A stretch of DNA of 64,000 nucleotides from JAHJQZ01 sp963676075 (GTDB lineage: Bacteria > Pseudomonadota > Alphaproteobacteria > Rhizobiales > Devosiaceae): contig CAXXNZ010000011.1 in assembly GCA_963676075.2 (NCBI GenBank), forward strand, positions 62,001 through 126,000. Reading direction: 5' to 3'. A model generated the notes under the pieces. That model saw only the letters and a program-made list of their open reading frames with translations, made no database searches and was not told the DNA's origin. The position numbers were made by a program, and so were the translations under genes. Positions 62,031-64,000 of this stretch are shown piece by piece (the stretch's first letter is position 1; the number at the start of each line of letters is the position of its first letter).

Positions 62031-63587
62031 TCACTCCCACTCAATGGTCCCGGGCGGCTTCGACGTTACGTCATAGACCACCCGGTTGATGCCCCGAACC
62101 TCGTTGATGATCCGCGTCGCGGCGCGGCCGAGGAAATTCATGTCGTAGGGGAAGAAATCCGCCGTCATGCCGTCAACCGAAGTCACGGCCCTGAGGGCAC
62201 AGACAAACTCATATGTGCGCCCATCGCCCATGACACCGACAGTCTGCACCGGCAGCAACACGGCGAAGGCCTGCCAGATCTCGTCGTAAAGCCCGGCCTT
62301 GCGGATTTCGTCGAGATAGATGGCGTCAGCTTGCCTGAGAATATCGAGCTTGTCGCGGGTAACGCCGCCCGGCAGGCGGATGGCCAGACCGGGACCGGGG
62401 AACGGATGGCGGCCCACGAAGCTCTCGGGCAGACCGAGCTCGCGGCCGAGCGCTCTGACCTCGTCCTTGAACAGTTCGCGCAGAGGCTCGACGAGCTTCA
62501 TGTTCATGCGCTCGGGCAGCCCGCCGACATTGTGGTGCGATTTGATCGTTGCCGACGGCCCGCCGGAAAACGACACGGATTCGATCACATCGGGATAAAG
62601 CGTACCCTGCGCCAGAAAGTCGGCGCCGCCGATCTTTTTGGCTTCATCTTCAAAGGTTTCGATGAACAACCGCCCAATCGTCTTGCGCTTGGTCTCGGGG
62701 TCGGATTCCCCTTCGAGCGCATCAATGAATGTGTCTGCGGCATCCACCAGTACCAGCGGGATATTGTAGTGGTTGCGGAACATGTCGACGACCTCGGTGG
62801 CCTCGTTCTGCCGCATCAATCCGTGGTCCACAAGAATGCAGGTCAGCTGATCTCCGATCGCTTCGTGGATCAAAACGGCAGCGACCGAAGAATCGACCCC
62901 GCCGGACAGCCCGCAGATGACCTTGCCGTCCCCGACCTGCTCGCGGATCTGCCGCACCGCTTGTTGCCGGTACGCAGCCATGGTCCAGTCGCCGGTGCAG
63001 CCGCAGATATCATAGGCGAAGTTCTTGTAGAGCTTGGCGCCGTCCGGAGTGTGATGCACTTCCGGATGGAACTGGGTCGCCCACATGCGCCGCTCTTCAT
63101 TGGCGACGATCGCCATCGGCGCGCCGGGTGAGGTCGCGACGACCTCGAAGCCATCCGGCAATTCGGTGACGCGATCGCCATGGCTCATCCAGACCTGGTG
63201 TTCGGAGCCAAGCTCCCACACCCCATCATAGAGCGCGCATGGCGTGTTCGGCGTCAGCATGGCGCGACCGAACTCGCGGTGATGGCCGCCCTCGACCTTG
63301 CCGCCGAGCGCTACCGCCAGCGCCTGCTGGCCGTAACAGATGCCAAGGATCGGCACGCCGGCTTCGACCAATCGCGCATCAAGCGTTGGCGCGCCGTCGT
63401 CAAGCACGCTGGCCGGTCCACCGCTGAGAATGATGCCGACTGGCGCGAGCCGGTCGAGATGATCGGCTGCATTGGAAAACGGATGGATTTCGCAATAAAC
63501 GTCGAGCTCACGCAGGCGCCGGGCAATGAGCTGGGTCACCTGCGAACCGAAATCGACAATGAGGATGGCTTGGTGCTGCGCTGTCAT
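62031..63587 (-). CDS. guaA: GMP synthase (glutamine-hydrolysing)
   Basis: A 518-residue GuaA that aminates XMP to GMP. The glutaminase domain has Cys in GICYGQQAL (about residue 85) and the catalytic His in QFHPEVHHT. The PP-loop of the ATP-pyrophosphatase domain is GLSGGVDSSV (about residue 228). The C-terminal dimerisation domain ends with SKPPGTIEWE. It is a complete, normal gene, convergent with the unknown gene at 61394 across 169 bp. Confidence 0.97.
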   Translation of the reverse strand: MTAQHQAILIVDFGSQVTQLIARRLRELDVYCEIHPFSNAADHLDRLAPVGIILSGGPASVLDDGAPTLDARLVEAGVPILGICYGQQALAVALGGKVEGGHHREFGRAMLTPNTPCALYDGVWELGSEHQVWMSHGDRVTELPDGFEVVATSPGAPMAIVANEERRMWATQFHPEVHHTPDGAKLYKNFAYDICGCTGDWTMAAYRQQAVRQIREQVGDGKVICGLSGGVDSSVAAVLIHEAIGDQLTCILVDHGLMRQNEATEVVDMFRNHYNIPLVLVDAADTFIDALEGESDPETKRKTIGRLFIETFEDEAKKIGGADFLAQGTLYPDVIESVSFSGGPSATIKSHHNVGGLPERMNMKLVEPLRELFKDEVRALGRELGLPESFVGRHPFPGPGLAIRLPGGVTRDKLDILRQADAIYLDEIRKAGLYDEIWQAFAVLLPVQTVGVMGDGRTYEFVCALRAVTSVDGMTADFFPYDMNFLGRAATRIINEVRGINRVVYDVTSKPPGTIEWE

Positions 63588-63814
63588 GGCGAGGCTTTAT
63601 AGCCGGTTCCGCGATTCCGCAAGACGGGGTGTACTGTGACAGGCAGGAAATGCCGATTTTTCAGGGATTATTGGCGCCGGCCAACCTCAAGCGTGACTGG
63701 CTAAAAAGCCGGACGCACCGTCTCTGCGTCCAACAGGGACATTCGGTCCACTTGTTCGAACGCCACCAAGGTTCCTAGGGTAAGATGCGGCATACCTTGG
63801 CAAGGCCGAGCATC

Positions 63815-64000
63815 ATGAGTGATCGTCATTTCCTGACCGGCGCTGATTTCATCCGGGCCCTTGCCTGTCTTGGTGTCCTGATTCACCATCTTGCGCAACG
63901 CCTTGATGTGCAATCCTTTTCTCCGGCGATTAAGGCGATGCATTCGGTTGCAATCATGGGATCTTTCGGGGTCGGCGCCTTTTTCGTGCTGTCGGGTTAT
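63815..64000 (+). CDS. Acyltransferase 3 family protein, N-terminal part (cut by window end)
   Basis: 62 residues are visible: MSDRHFLTGADFIRALACLG, then VLIHHLAQ containing the catalytic His of the acyltransferase-3 R-X-H motif, and FGVGAFFVLSGY of the next helix. This is the OafA-type N-terminus. The gene runs out of the window. An in-frame ATG at 63785 would add ten residues. A CCAAGGT...ACCTTGG inverted repeat (63766-63800) lies around the start. Confidence 0.75.
   Translation, partial: MSDRHFLTGADFIRALACLGVLIHHLAQRLDVQSFSPAIKAMHSVAIMGSFGVGAFFVLSGY

Overview
This 64 kb window is GC-rich, gene-dense bacterial chromosome. Gene content and order point to an alphaproteobacterium of the order Hyphomicrobiales (Rhizobiales). 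The evidence is the run pepA / holC / lptFG-lptD-surA-pdxA-rsmA / gmk-yicC-mltG-fabF-acpP-fabG-fabD / rpsF-rpsR-rplI-dnaB-alr-radA-cvpA-purF, a DUF2336 protein, an Irr-type iron box, and palindromic repeats of the rhizobial intergenic type. Genus is not decidable by reading. No prophage, CRISPR array, intact insertion sequence, rRNA or intact tRNA was seen.

Layout. (1) 0-12.5 kb holds mixed small metabolic and stress genes: TauE-type exporter, molybdopterin oxidoreductase, MsrQ-like membrane protein, tautomerase, an MmyB-type regulator divergent from a quinone-oxidoreductase-like MDR protein, two paralogous mini membrane proteins, ndk, two tandem FMN reductases, an ABC-F ATPase and a cupin. 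(2) 12.1-15.1 kb: an Lrp/AsnC regulator divergent from a large homodimeric E1/transketolase-like 2-oxoacid decarboxylase. (3) 15.4-20.3 kb: CopD/HemJ-like membrane protein, DUF2336 protein, exported HExxH protein, holC, pepA. (4) 20.4-27.7 kb: outer-membrane biogenesis operon lptF-lptG-lptD-surA-like-pdxA-rsmA with stop/start overlaps. (5) 27.9-36.1 kb, minus strand: gmk, yicC, mltG and the fatty-acid genes fabF, acpP, fabG, fabD. Inside this block lie an encapsulated-ferritin-like gene, an STM3941-like membrane protein and a 56-codon membrane ORF. (6) 36.2-48.7 kb, plus strand: RecD-like helicase, GNAT enzyme, ribosomal operon, dnaB, alr, radA, soxR, cvpA, purF and an SDR. (7) 49.3-53.6 kb: iron-uptake operon efeU-efeO-efeB plus a second EfeO-like (EfeM-type) protein, preceded by an Irr/ICE palindrome and a tRNA-like relic. 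(8) 53.7-64 kb: der and its TPR partner, NnrU, two acyltransferase-3 genes (one cut by the window end), SDR plus LacI regulator, dtd, an AT-richer islet of two orphan genes, and guaA.

The most interesting non-textbook signals are these. A perfect SoxR box sits in a 19-bp-spaced promoter that points away from soxR to an unknown 79-residue protein. A family of about 100-bp palindromic elements has CTAGAGC/GCTCTAG ends, and their TAG commonly serves as the stop codon of the gene they abut. An orphan EncFtn-like ferritin lacks both shell gene and targeting tail. The large E1-like enzyme is paired with an Lrp regulator in the manner of the mde system. All identifications are by reading motifs and family resemblance; no database search was run.
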